In this document: in pieces, positions 14,405-20,489 of the stretch
Layout: the number at the start of each line of letters is the position of its first letter
How positions within the stretch are numbered: the stretch's first letter is position 1
Notes under the pieces: model-generated
Database searches by the model: none
Seen by the model: only the letters and a program-made list of their open reading frames with translations
What the model was told of the DNA's origin: nothing
Origin: CAZCSH01 sp964501545
Lineage (GTDB): Bacteria; Patescibacteriota; Minisyncoccia; Minisyncoccales; RBG-13-42-11
NCBI GenBank assembly: GCA_964501545.1
Contig: CAZCSH010000007.1
Coordinates: forward strand, 1 to 20,517
Length of the DNA: 20,517 nt
Direction of reading: 5' to 3'
Made by a program: the position numbers and the translations under genes

Positions 14405-15625
14405 TCAGGGCAAAAAGGCTTTGAATATTTTCTTTAGTTTTTCTCCCAAGCCTCCGGTTGCTTTGGAGGGCTTGTGCTCACTCCTCCCTCCTTCCTCCCA
14501 CTCTACCCCCTGGCAAACCAAACCACAAACCGTAGAGAGGCGAGGGTCGTCTTCTAAGTTTGGGAAATTCATAACTCTGCCAATACGACAGGGAAGCTTA
14601 AATTCTCTTTTGGCCAGCTCGACTATGCCGGGAAGCTTTGCCCCTCCTCCAGTTAAAACAACGCCAGCTGGCAGCAACCCCTGCTTTGAGATGTTTTTTA
14701 GCTCTTTCTGGGCCTGGCCAAAGATTTCAGAAACCCGAGCTTCAATAATTCTAGTCAGCATCTTTTGGGAGAAAAGCAAAGGCTCCTCTCCTTCTATCTC
14801 TATTTTCTCCTTTTTATCCCTGCCCTTAAATAGACAAGACCCTTTTTCAATTTTAATGAGTTCAGCTGTATCAATATCTGTCTTCAAGCCAATAGCAATA
14901 TCATTGGTAATGTTAGCTGAACCGATTGGGAAAACAGCCAAATGAACCGGCTTCCCTTCCTCAAACACAACCAGTTCTGTCGTGCCAGCTCCGATGTCCA
15001 AGAGAGCTACCCCTAGTTCTTTTTGTCTTTTGGGAAGGACGGCAACAGCTGCTGCCAGAGAAGAAGGAACAATATCTGCTATCTTAAGGTTAGAACCTAA
15101 AATGCTTTGCTTTAAGTTTTCTTTGTAAGGAGAAAAGCCTCCCAAAACCAAAACTTCTGTTTCCAGCCTAACGCCCTGGAGGCCAACCACCTCTTTTATC
15201 CCTTTTTCTTCGTCCAGAATAAACTCTTTGGGAATAACCTCCAGAATCTCTTTATTCAGAGGCATGGAAAAGGTTTGGGCAGCGTGCAAAACTCTATTGA
15301 CATCTTCTTCTGAGACTCTCTGGTCAGCCCGAGAAACAACTACTGTTCCTCGGGAAGAAGTGCAGAAAAGATGGCTGCCTCCAATATTGACGTAAACCGA
15401 ACTTATCTTCTGACCAGTCTCAGCTGAGACTCTGTTCAGCATGCTCTGAACTGTGCTGGCTACATTGTCCACATTTACCACCACTCCCCTCCTCACTCCA
15501 AAAGCAGGCTCCTCAACCAGAGAAAGCACCTCAAAATGATCTTCACCATTCTTTTTTACCGCAGTCAGCATTTTAATAGTGCTTGTCCCGATATCTAATC
15601 CGGTAATAACTTGTGACTTTGCCAT
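14405..15625 (-). CDS. ftsA: Cell division protein FtsA
   Basis: 406 residues of the actin/HSP70 ATPase fold. GLDIGTSTIKML is phosphate-1, LLDIGAGTTELVVF is phosphate-2 and GVVLTGGGAKLPGI is the adenosine motif. The SHS2 (1C) domain lies at about 85-165. The C terminus ends in a basic, amphipathic helix (GLGEKLKKIFKAFLP) after a flexible linker, the membrane-targeting tail that in other bacteria ties FtsZ to the membrane. The ATG is three bases after the ybeY stop, and ftsZ follows after 56 bases. Confidence 0.93.
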   Translation of the reverse strand: MAKSQVITGLDIGTSTIKMLTAVKKNGEDHFEVLSLVEEPAFGVRRGVVVNVDNVASTVQSMLNRVSAETGQKISSVYVNIGGSHLFCTSSRGTVVVSRADQRVSEEDVNRVLHAAQTFSMPLNKEILEVIPKEFILDEEKGIKEVVGLQGVRLETEVLVLGGFSPYKENLKQSILGSNLKIADIVPSSLAAAVAVLPKRQKELGVALLDIGAGTTELVVFEEGKPVHLAVFPIGSANITNDIAIGLKTDIDTAELIKIEKGSCLFKGRDKKEKIEIEGEEPLLFSQKMLTRIIEARVSEIFGQAQKELKNISKQGLLPAGVVLTGGGAKLPGIVELAKREFKLPCRIGRVMNFPNLEDDPRLSTVCGLVCQGVEWEEGGRSEHKPSKATGGLGEKLKKIFKAFLP

Positions 15626-15628
15626 AAA

Positions 15629-15994
15629 CTAGATTTTGGCTAAATATTTTTCTTCTTTCTTTCTCATCTCCTTGTGTTTATAACCCAAGGTGTGCAGAAG
15701 ACCATGAATTAAGACCCGGCCTAATTCTTTTTTGAAAGACAAACCATATCTTTTTGCGCTTTTTCTTACCTCTTTGGGGCAAATAACGATTTCTGTTTGA
15801 GGGAAGGCTAAAACATCTGTTGGCCTATTCTTCTTCCTGTATTTTCTATTTAACTCTTTTATTCTTTTTTGACCTACTAAAGCAATTGATAAATCTTTCT
15901 CCTTCTTTTTTTCGCCCCCTAAAACAATTATAGCTACTTTTTTTAAAAAACCTTTATCAATCCTGCTCCTAGTCAAATTATTGATCTCAATCAT
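15629..15994 (-). CDS. ybeY: Endoribonuclease YbeY (rRNA maturation factor)
   Basis: 121 residues, a compact version of the family (about 150 in E. coli). RPTDVLAFP and the metal site HGLLHTLGYKH with His97, His101 and His107 are the two family signatures. YbeY is a zinc-dependent RNase that takes part in 16S rRNA 3'-end maturation and ribosome quality control. The start overlaps the end of the nucleotidyltransferase gene by eight bases, and ftsA begins three bases after its stop, so it lies within one operon. Confidence 0.9.
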   Translation of the reverse strand: MIEINNLTRSRIDKGFLKKVAIIVLGGEKKKEKDLSIALVGQKRIKELNRKYRKKNRPTDVLAFPQTEIVICPKEVRKSAKRYGLSFKKELGRVLIHGLLHTLGYKHKEMRKKEEKYLAKI

Positions 15995-16535
15995 TCTTTT
16001 TCAAGATTGTCTCTAAAACCTCTATTGTTGACTGCTTTTCCGCCCAGTTTTTAATATAATTCACATTGGGTTTGGCAATTTCTAAAATTGATTCAATGTC
16101 TTCTAACTGTTTTGCTCCCTGACCTTCTTTGTACCAAATTAGCTTACTTAAAATTAGATCTTCTGGAGAAATAAATCTCACATTTTGTCCTTTGATTTTC
16201 TTAACAATTGCTCTTTCAAATTTTTCAAACTGATATCTCTTTACCCAGAAATCAATCTTTAATCCGGTCTGGGGATGAATAAAATTAAATTCTCCTTCCT
16301 GCTCAATGGCATTTTTAATGGCTTCTTCTGACACGTAAACATCTTTATCAATGCCAAGCAAATCCTTGGCCAGTTGGGGAATTTTCTGGGGCGCTAATTC
16401 TATGACAATATCTATATCGGCTGTAAAGCGAGGTTTTGCCAAAACAGCTACCGCAAATCCTCCAGTCACAAGGTAAGGAATTTTATGCCTTTCTAATATT
16501 TCTACTATTTTTAATAAAAGTTCTTCCGGGGCCAT
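15987..16535 (-). CDS. Nucleotidyltransferase of the AbiEii/MNT-like group
   Basis: 182 residues with a pol-beta nucleotidyltransferase core: the substrate loop GGFAVAVLAKPRFTADIDI has Gly25-Gly26 and the metal ligands Asp40 and Asp42, and a third acidic residue is Asp95 in GLKIDFWV. FISPEDLILSKLIWYKEGQGAKQLEDI is the typical helical part of AbiEii-like and related stand-alone enzymes. Members transfer nucleotides to proteins or RNAs, some as toxins; the target here is unknown. The gene before it (16483-16668) is small, overlaps it by 53 bases and is the likely partner. Their place among ybeY, yqeY and rpsU is unusual for a toxin, so a housekeeping role is also possible. Confidence 0.75.
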   Translation of the reverse strand: MAPEELLLKIVEILERHKIPYLVTGGFAVAVLAKPRFTADIDIVIELAPQKIPQLAKDLLGIDKDVYVSEEAIKNAIEQEGEFNFIHPQTGLKIDFWVKRYQFEKFERAIVKKIKGQNVRFISPEDLILSKLIWYKEGQGAKQLEDIESILEIAKPNVNYIKNWAEKQSTIEVLETILKKND

Positions 16536-16668
16536 TATCTTTTTGTTTTTTTAATTCATCCAACTTCTTACCCAATAGAAACATTTGACCAGCAATTTCT
16601 ATTTTTTTGGCAGCTGGCATTTTTTGATAAATTTCATTTTGAAGTTTTTCTGCTTCTTTAGGATTCAT
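16483..16668 (-). CDS. Small helical protein paired with the nucleotidyltransferase
   Basis: 61 residues from the ATG at 16668, mostly helical and basic (MNPKEAEKLQNEIYQKMP, then KKIEIAGQMFLLGKKLDELKK). The frame is open from 16713, but the part before 16668 lies inside yqeY and does not look conserved. From 16668 it overlaps yqeY by 11 bases and the next gene by 53. The KEAEKLQNEIY and AAKKIEIAGQMFLLGKKL pattern resembles short proteins encoded beside AbiEii-like nucleotidyltransferases in other genomes, by recollection and not by search. An accessory or antitoxin role is inferred from position only. Confidence 0.55.
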   Translation of the reverse strand: MNPKEAEKLQNEIYQKMPAAKKIEIAGQMFLLGKKLDELKKQKDNGPGRTFIKNSRNIRKA

Positions 16669-17167
16669 CTTTAGAAAGTAATTCTCTGGCAGTTTGAGAA
16701 ACTTGATTGCCATCGGCCCGGCCTTTCACTTCTGGCATGAGTTCCGCCATAACCTTTCCTATATCTTTCATTTCTTTTGCCCCCACTCTTCTAATTGATT
16801 CTCGGGCCAATTTTCTCAGCTCTTCTTCCGAAATCTGTTCTGGCAGGTATTTCTGCAAGACTTCCAGCTCCTTTTTCTCTTTTTCTGCCAGTTCCGGCCT
16901 TCCCCCTCTTTCATATTCTGGAATGGCTTCTTTTCTTTTTTTAGCTTCGCTCGAAACAACAGCCAGCACCTCCTCCTCTGTCAGCTGGCTTTCTTTTTGC
17001 AAGTCCAGCTCATTAATCTCAGGTTTTTCTTTGGAAGCCTTATATCTCTTTTCTTTTTCCTTATTTAAAATAGCAGCAGACAGCTGCCTGAGAACAGAAA
17101 GTTCCAGCTCTTTTCTCTCTTTTACGGCCAGAGACAATTCTTTAAGTATTTTTTCTTTTAAAGCCAT
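16658..17167 (-). CDS. yqeY: GatB/YqeY domain protein
   Basis: 169 residues. LSVLRQLSAAILNKEKEKR, VLAVVSSEAKKRKEAIPEYERGGRPELAEKEKKELEVLQKYLPEQISEEEL and IGKVMAELMPEVKGRADGNQVSQTARELL are all standard for the YqeY family, which shares the tail domain of the GatB amidotransferase subunit and binds tRNA. It usually lies beside rpsU, as it does here, where it overlaps rpsU by 26 bases. Its function is still thin in the literature; a link to translation is the usual assumption. No ribosome binding site is seen. Confidence 0.9.
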   Translation of the reverse strand: MALKEKILKELSLAVKERKELELSVLRQLSAAILNKEKEKRYKASKEKPEINELDLQKESQLTEEEVLAVVSSEAKKRKEAIPEYERGGRPELAEKEKKELEVLQKYLPEQISEEELRKLARESIRRVGAKEMKDIGKVMAELMPEVKGRADGNQVSQTARELLSKDES

Positions 17168-17390
17168 ACTGGCGCTTAATTTGACCTAGTTTTTCCAATC
17201 GCTGATATTTTTCTTTTTGCTCCTCCCTTCGAAGAGCAGACCTCTTTTTCATCTCTTCGCTCTTGGGTTTTTGAAAGAAACGAGTCTTTCTGGCTCGCAG
17301 CAAAATCCCGCTTTGTTTTACTTTCTGGGTAAAGCGGCGGACTAAACTCTGGCTATTTTCTCTTTCTTGTTTGGTTACTTCTAGGGCCAT
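17142..17390 (-). CDS. rpsU: 30S ribosomal protein S21
   Basis: 82 residues, longer than the usual 58-71 because of a basic C-terminal extension. RRFTQKVKQSGILLRARKTRFFQKPKSEEMKKR matches the S21 core. S21 sits on the 30S platform near the anti-Shine-Dalgarno end and helps start translation. It overlaps the HIT gene by 10 bases and yqeY by 26. GGAGG lies 12 bases before the ATG, a little farther than is optimal. Confidence 0.88.
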   Translation of the reverse strand: MALEVTKQERENSQSLVRRFTQKVKQSGILLRARKTRFFQKPKSEEMKKRSALRREEQKEKYQRLEKLGQIKRQYGFKRKNT

Positions 17391-17719
17391 GGTAATTGTT
17401 TGCCTCCAATTAAATGCAAGTGTAAATGGTCTATTGTCTGGCCAGCATTTCGGCCGACGTTGAAAGCTAATCTGTAGCCTGACTCGGCTATTCCTTGCTC
17501 TCGGGCAATTTTCTGGGCAAGAAAGAACATCTCCCCGATTAGCTCTTTGTCTTCTTCTGCCAAATGATTGACTGAAGCAATGTGCTTTTTAGGAATAATT
17601 AAAAGGTGTAAAGGAGCAACAGGGTTCACATCTCTAAATGCCAAAATCCTCTCGTCTTCATAAACTACCTCGCTCGGCAATTCTTTCTTAACTATTTTGC
17701 AAAAAACACAATCTGCCAT
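17381..17719 (-). CDS. HIT family nucleotide hydrolase
   Basis: 112 residues, a complete HIT domain: CVFCKIVKKELPSEVVYEDERILAF at the N terminus, then PLHLLIIPKKHI, GYRLAFNVGRNAGQTIDHLHLHLIGG with the active-site His98-x-His100-x-His102. HIT proteins of this HinT type hydrolyse adenosine phosphoramidates and similar nucleotides. It is the first gene of the long minus-strand operon and its ATG touches a palindromic element at 17718-17768. The name HinT is likely but not proven. Confidence 0.88.
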   Translation of the reverse strand: MADCVFCKIVKKELPSEVVYEDERILAFRDVNPVAPLHLLIIPKKHIASVNHLAEEDKELIGEMFFLAQKIAREQGIAESGYRLAFNVGRNAGQTIDHLHLHLIGGKQLPWP

Positions 17720-17768
17720 CGAAATAAATTGAAAATTTATTGAAGATTGAAATGAATTTTAATTCATC
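17718..17768 (+). repeat. Two-hairpin palindromic element, copy 5
   Basis: Starts TCGA. Hairpin 1 pairs AATAAATT (17723-17730) with AATTTATT (17734-17741), the spacer is GAAGATTGAA, and hairpin 2 pairs ATGAATT (17752-17758) with AATTCAT (17761-17767). Compared with other copies almost every difference in the conserved parts is a C-to-T or G-to-A change. It fills the 56-base spacer between hisS and the HIT gene and abuts the HIT start codon. Confidence 0.65.
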
Positions 17769-17775
17769 AAACATT

Positions 17776-19071
17776 TTATTCCTTCAATCTCTTTTTAATC
17801 TCTTTTACAATTTTTTCAAGTTTTACTGTCTCTTGTCTGCCGCTTGCCATATCCCGAATAATAATGCTCTCTTCCAGAGCTTCTTTTTGACCCAAAAGCA
17901 AGGCGTACTCTGCTTGAACCTTATCTGCCAACCTTAATTGGGCTTTCAAAGAATCTCTGCCAAAGGATTCAGCAACTGGAATCTTACTTTTCCTAAACTC
18001 CTCTAAAAGCTTCAAGCCCTTTCTCTTGGCCAAGTTTCCCAACTGGGCCAGAAAAACAGGGCAAGTCTCAACTTCCTCAATCCCTCCCTGTCCTCTCTCA
18101 TCTTCTTTCAGAGCTGAAATCACCCTTTCTATACCCATGGAAGCGCCAACTGCCTTTGTCTCATCTCCCCCTAAAAGCTTAATAAGAGCATCGTACCTGC
18201 CTCCGCCAACCAAAGCATTGCGAGGGCTAGCTTCTTTTTGGCCTGTTAGAAAAATCTCAAAGACAGTTTTGGTGTAGTAATCCAAACCCCGAACCAAATG
18301 CGGATTTAAGTGATAGGGAATCTCAATCTCATCAAGAAACTCCAAAACCTCTTTAAAGTGGTTCTTGCACTCCTCGCACAAATGGTCAACTGTTTGGGGA
18401 GCCTGGTTGACAACCCGCTGGCACTTCTCTTCCTTGCAATCTAAAATCCTTAAGGGGTTTTCTTTTAAGCGGCGGCGGCAGTCAGCACACAAAGAAGATT
18501 CTCTTGATTTAAAATAGCTAACCAAGAGCTTTTTATAATATGGCCGGCACTGGCTGTCTCCAATACTATTTATCTCCACAATTAAGTCTTTAAACTTTAG
18601 CTCCCGAAGGATGTTATAGAAAATCTGAATAATTTGAGCATCCAAAACCGGGCTGGCTTCCCCAAAAAGCTCAACGTTGAACTGGTGGAACTGGCGATAA
18701 CGACCAGCCTGGGGGTGCTCGTAGCGAAAAAGAGGACCAAAAGAATAGAGTTTGACAGGCTGGGGCCAGCTCTTCATCCCGTGCTCAATATAGGCTCTGA
18801 CAGTCCCGGGGGTAAACTCTGGCCTCAGGGTCAAATAATCTCCGCCCTTTGTCCGCAAAGTGAACATTTGCTTTTGGACAATGTCAGTCGAAGTTCCTGT
18901 TCCTTTGGAAAAAAGTTCTGTCTCTTCCAGAATAGGGGTATCTATTCTTTTGAAACCATAAAAACCAACCAGACTTTCTGCCACCTCATAAATCTTCTTA
19001 AAATATTTCTGGTCCTCTGGCAGAATGTCGTGCATTCCTACTGGTGTCTTAAATTTTGGTTTCTTTGCCAT
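17776..19071 (-). CDS. hisS: Histidyl-tRNA synthetase
   Basis: 431 residues, full length. Class II motifs are visible: motif 2 PLFRYEHPQAGRYRQFHQ, the histidine-specific LVRGLDYYTKTVFEI and GGGRYD, and motif 3 GASMGIERV. The C-terminal anticodon-binding domain follows (about 335-431). A four-cysteine segment (CADC, then CKEEKC and CEEC at about 195-240) is in the usual insertion. The enzyme charges tRNA-His with ATP. It follows lepB by three bases. Confidence 0.95.
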   Translation of the reverse strand: MAKKPKFKTPVGMHDILPEDQKYFKKIYEVAESLVGFYGFKRIDTPILEETELFSKGTGTSTDIVQKQMFTLRTKGGDYLTLRPEFTPGTVRAYIEHGMKSWPQPVKLYSFGPLFRYEHPQAGRYRQFHQFNVELFGEASPVLDAQIIQIFYNILRELKFKDLIVEINSIGDSQCRPYYKKLLVSYFKSRESSLCADCRRRLKENPLRILDCKEEKCQRVVNQAPQTVDHLCEECKNHFKEVLEFLDEIEIPYHLNPHLVRGLDYYTKTVFEIFLTGQKEASPRNALVGGGRYDALIKLLGGDETKAVGASMGIERVISALKEDERGQGGIEEVETCPVFLAQLGNLAKRKGLKLLEEFRKSKIPVAESFGRDSLKAQLRLADKVQAEYALLLGQKEALEESIIIRDMASGRQETVKLEKIVKEIKKRLKE

Positions 19072-19074
19072 AAA

Positions 19075-19617
19075 TTAATAACTTGGAACTTCAATTTTAG
19101 CCAGGGCAACAAAAGGCCAGGCTCTCAAAAAAACCCTGCCTACAATCTCCTCTTTCTTAAGAGACCCCCAGCGCCTGGAGTCAGAAGAGGAATCTCTATT
19201 GTCTCCCAAAACAAAGTATTCATCTTCTCCCAAGGTCAAACTCACATTTCCTGGAGTAAAGCCATTACCCAAAAGGTATTCCTCTGTTAAAACTATGGTT
19301 CCTGCCTCGTTAAAAATGGTTACCTTGCCATTACTAACCTCCACTTTTTCTCCTGGCAGACCAATTATGCGCTTGATGTATCTCTGATTTTCATCATACG
19401 GGTACTTAAAAACAATCACCTCTCCTCTTTGAGGAGTTCTAAACCTGTAAGAAAGCTCATCTATAATTAAGTAGTCCCCGTCTTCGAAAGAAGGCTCCAT
19501 TGACTGACCCTTAACAAAGAATGGCTGAAACAAGAAATAGCGGATGGGAGCAACAATTATCAAGGCTATCAGGACGATTTTGCCAATTTCCCAGACAAAG
19601 GATAAGAATTTCTTCAT
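19075..19617 (-). CDS. lepB: Signal peptidase I
   Basis: 180 residues with one N-terminal membrane segment (about 12-31). The catalytic Ser39 is in GQSMEPSF, the general base Lys82 is in YIKRIIGLPGE, and box E is GDNRDSSSDSRRWG (138-151). It cleaves signal peptides of exported proteins at the outer face of the membrane. The ATG at 19617 directly follows a two-hairpin element, and a promoter at 19701-19728 lies upstream of that, so the element should be in its message leader. It precedes hisS by three bases. Confidence 0.93.
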   Translation of the reverse strand: MKKFLSFVWEIGKIVLIALIIVAPIRYFLFQPFFVKGQSMEPSFEDGDYLIIDELSYRFRTPQRGEVIVFKYPYDENQRYIKRIIGLPGEKVEVSNGKVTIFNEAGTIVLTEEYLLGNGFTPGNVSLTLGEDEYFVLGDNRDSSSDSRRWGSLKKEEIVGRVFLRAWPFVALAKIEVPSY

Positions 19618-19618
19618 A

Positions 19619-19691
19619 CACCGAGCCCAGCCCTTTTTTTTAATGAAAGGGCGGGGCGATGGTCGAAATGAAACTTTAGTTTCATTGAGCG
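19619..19691 (+). repeat. Two-hairpin palindromic element, copy 6
   Basis: CACCGAGCCC, a first hairpin (GCCC 19630-19633 with GGGC 19649-19652 and an AT-rich loop), spacer GCGATGGTCGA, hairpin 2 AATGAAAC (19667-19674) with GTTTCATT (19679-19686) around a TTTA loop, then GAGCGAC. It lies between the lepB start and its promoter, so it is transcribed as the 5' leader of lepB-hisS. Confidence 0.78.
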
Positions 19692-19700
19692 ACTCTATTC

Positions 19701-19728
19701 ATTATACTGTTTTTTCTTTTAAAATCAA
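19701..19728 (-). promoter_or_regulatory. Promoter of lepB-hisS
   Basis: On the minus strand TTGATT (19728-19723) and TATAAT (19706-19701) are 16 bases apart. Transcription would begin near 19694, giving a leader of about 77 bases that consists almost entirely of the palindromic element. Confidence 0.7.
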
Positions 19729-19729
19729 G

Positions 19730-19738
19730 TGCTAAAAT
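19730..19738 (+). promoter_or_regulatory. Extended -10 promoter of pth, leaderless arrangement
   Basis: TGCTAAAAT matches the extended -10 consensus TGnTATAAT with one change. Six bases separate it from the pth ATG at 19745, so the message would start at or next to the start codon. It overlaps the divergent lepB promoter. Confidence 0.55.
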
Positions 19739-19744
19739 AGATTA

Positions 19745-20305
19745 ATGATTTTAGTTGTTGGCCTGGGCAATCCAGGAAAGAAATACGAGAAGACCAGACA
19801 TAATATAGGTTTCCGTGTTATTGACCAGCTAAAACCTTTAAACTTAAAAGGGGTTGCTTTGATAAAGCCCAAAACCTTTATGAACAATTCGGGCAAAGCA
19901 GTAAAAAGCCTACTTAAAGAATACAAATTGAAACCTGAAAGCTTAATTATAATTCACGATGATATAGACTTACCTTTGGCTAAAATAAGAATTGTCAAAA
20001 ACCGAGGAGGAGCTGGGCACAAAGGAGTAGAATCCATTATCAAGGAATTAAAAACAAAAAACTTCATCAGGTTAAGAGTCGGTATTCAACCAAAAACTGG
20101 TAAACCTAAAAATCTAGAAAAATTTGTTCTTCAAAAGCCGAACGAGGCGAAGCCGAGCGAGGCGGGAGATGAGACGAAGTCTCAGCGACCATTTAATAAA
20201 GAGGAGGAAGAAATCGTCAAAGAGGTAATTAAAAAAACCGCTGAAGCGATTGATTTCTTTTTAAAAGAAGGTTTAGAAAAAACAATGAGTCAGTTTAATA
20301 AATAA
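19745..20305 (+). CDS. pth: Peptidyl-tRNA hydrolase, with a short N-terminal region and a repeat-derived insert
   Basis: 186 residues. GLGNPGKKYEKTRHNIGF has the conserved Asn9 and His19, KPKTFMNNSGKAV has Asn47 and HDDIDLP has Asp72. GGAGHKGVESI replaces the E. coli Asn114 with Lys93. The enzyme frees tRNA from stalled peptidyl-tRNA. The stretch between His19 and Asn47 is about 20 residues shorter than in E. coli Pth, so part of the first helix-strand unit is missing. Residues 132-149 (PNEAKPSEAGDETKSQRP) interrupt the usual 'FVL.K' to 'EEE' joint and coincide with a palindromic element. No ribosome binding site is seen. Confidence 0.9.
   Translation: MILVVGLGNPGKKYEKTRHNIGFRVIDQLKPLNLKGVALIKPKTFMNNSGKAVKSLLKEYKLKPESLIIIHDDIDLPLAKIRIVKNRGGAGHKGVESIIKELKTKNFIRLRVGIQPKTGKPKNLEKFVLQKPNEAKPSEAGDETKSQRPFNKEEEEIVKEVIKKTAEAIDFFLKEGLEKTMSQFNK
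20135..20190 (+). repeat. Two-hairpin palindromic element, copy 7, inside pth
   Basis: GCCGAGC (20152-20158) preceded by a near-copy GCCGAAC (20137-20143), a short GCC/GGC first stem, spacer GGGAGA, hairpin 2 TGAGAC (20170-20175) with GTCTCA (20179-20184) around GAA, then GCGACC. It is in frame and encodes residues 132-149 of Pth. Hairpin 1 is weaker than in the other copies, so the assignment rests on the second hairpin and the flanks. Confidence 0.55.
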
Positions 20306-20335
20306 AAAACGAGGTCTAATCCACCTCGGCTTTTT
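20302..20335. terminator. Two-way terminator shared by pth and the small RNA
   Basis: CGAGGT (20310-20315) pairs with ACCTCG (20323-20328), with an A run on the left and a T run on the right. Each strand therefore ends in a U stretch: GCUUUUU for pth, and UUUUUU for the minus-strand RNA. Confidence 0.85.
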
Positions 20336-20483
20336 ACCCTCTGGCCTACCTGCGAGCGTCAGCACCTTTTGACAAGAGCCAAATAGCGCTAACCTTACGG
20401 AGTTCCGGGTTTGTAAGGAGGGATTACCCAGAACATTTTCACTCGCAGATAGACCAGAGGGTAAAAAATTGACTGAACTTAAT
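20306..20483 (-). ncRNA. Structured small RNA of unrecognised family
   Basis: A consensus promoter, no coding frame, a terminator at the end and a strong fold define an RNA of about 180 bases. P1: 25-bp closing stem (20332-20356 with 20442-20466). P2: nine pairs (20402-20410 with 20426-20434). P4: seven pairs (20359-20365 with 20386-20392) topped by a six-pair hairpin (20368-20373 with 20378-20383). P3: six pairs (20393-20398 with 20413-20418) that would cross P2 or replace it. Six positions in P1, P2 and P4 are G-U pairs on the minus strand but would be A-C mismatches on the + strand, so the direction is clear. The P2 loop shows CCUCCUUA. It does not match the signal recognition particle RNA loop (no GGAAGGAAGCAGCC), tmRNA or RNase P RNA as I know them; 6S RNA is not excluded. 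Confidence 0.72.
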
Positions 20484-20489
20484 ATATAT

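Noticed and set aside
14421..14945. A 174-codon open frame on the + strand
   Set aside because: Antisense to ftsA, Ser/Pro-rich from reversed codons, with no ribosome binding site or promoter.
16707..17189. A 160-codon open frame on the + strand
   Set aside because: Antisense to yqeY; its Ser/Phe-rich product is the reverse-strand image of Lys/Glu-rich helices.
18634..19290. A 218-codon open frame on the + strand
   Set aside because: It is antisense to hisS and lepB, which are certain genes; its product has no protein-like pattern and no start signals.
20306..20483. Signal recognition particle RNA or tmRNA
   Set aside because: The conserved GGAAGGAAGCAGCC loop, a tRNA-like end and a tag-coding region are all absent.
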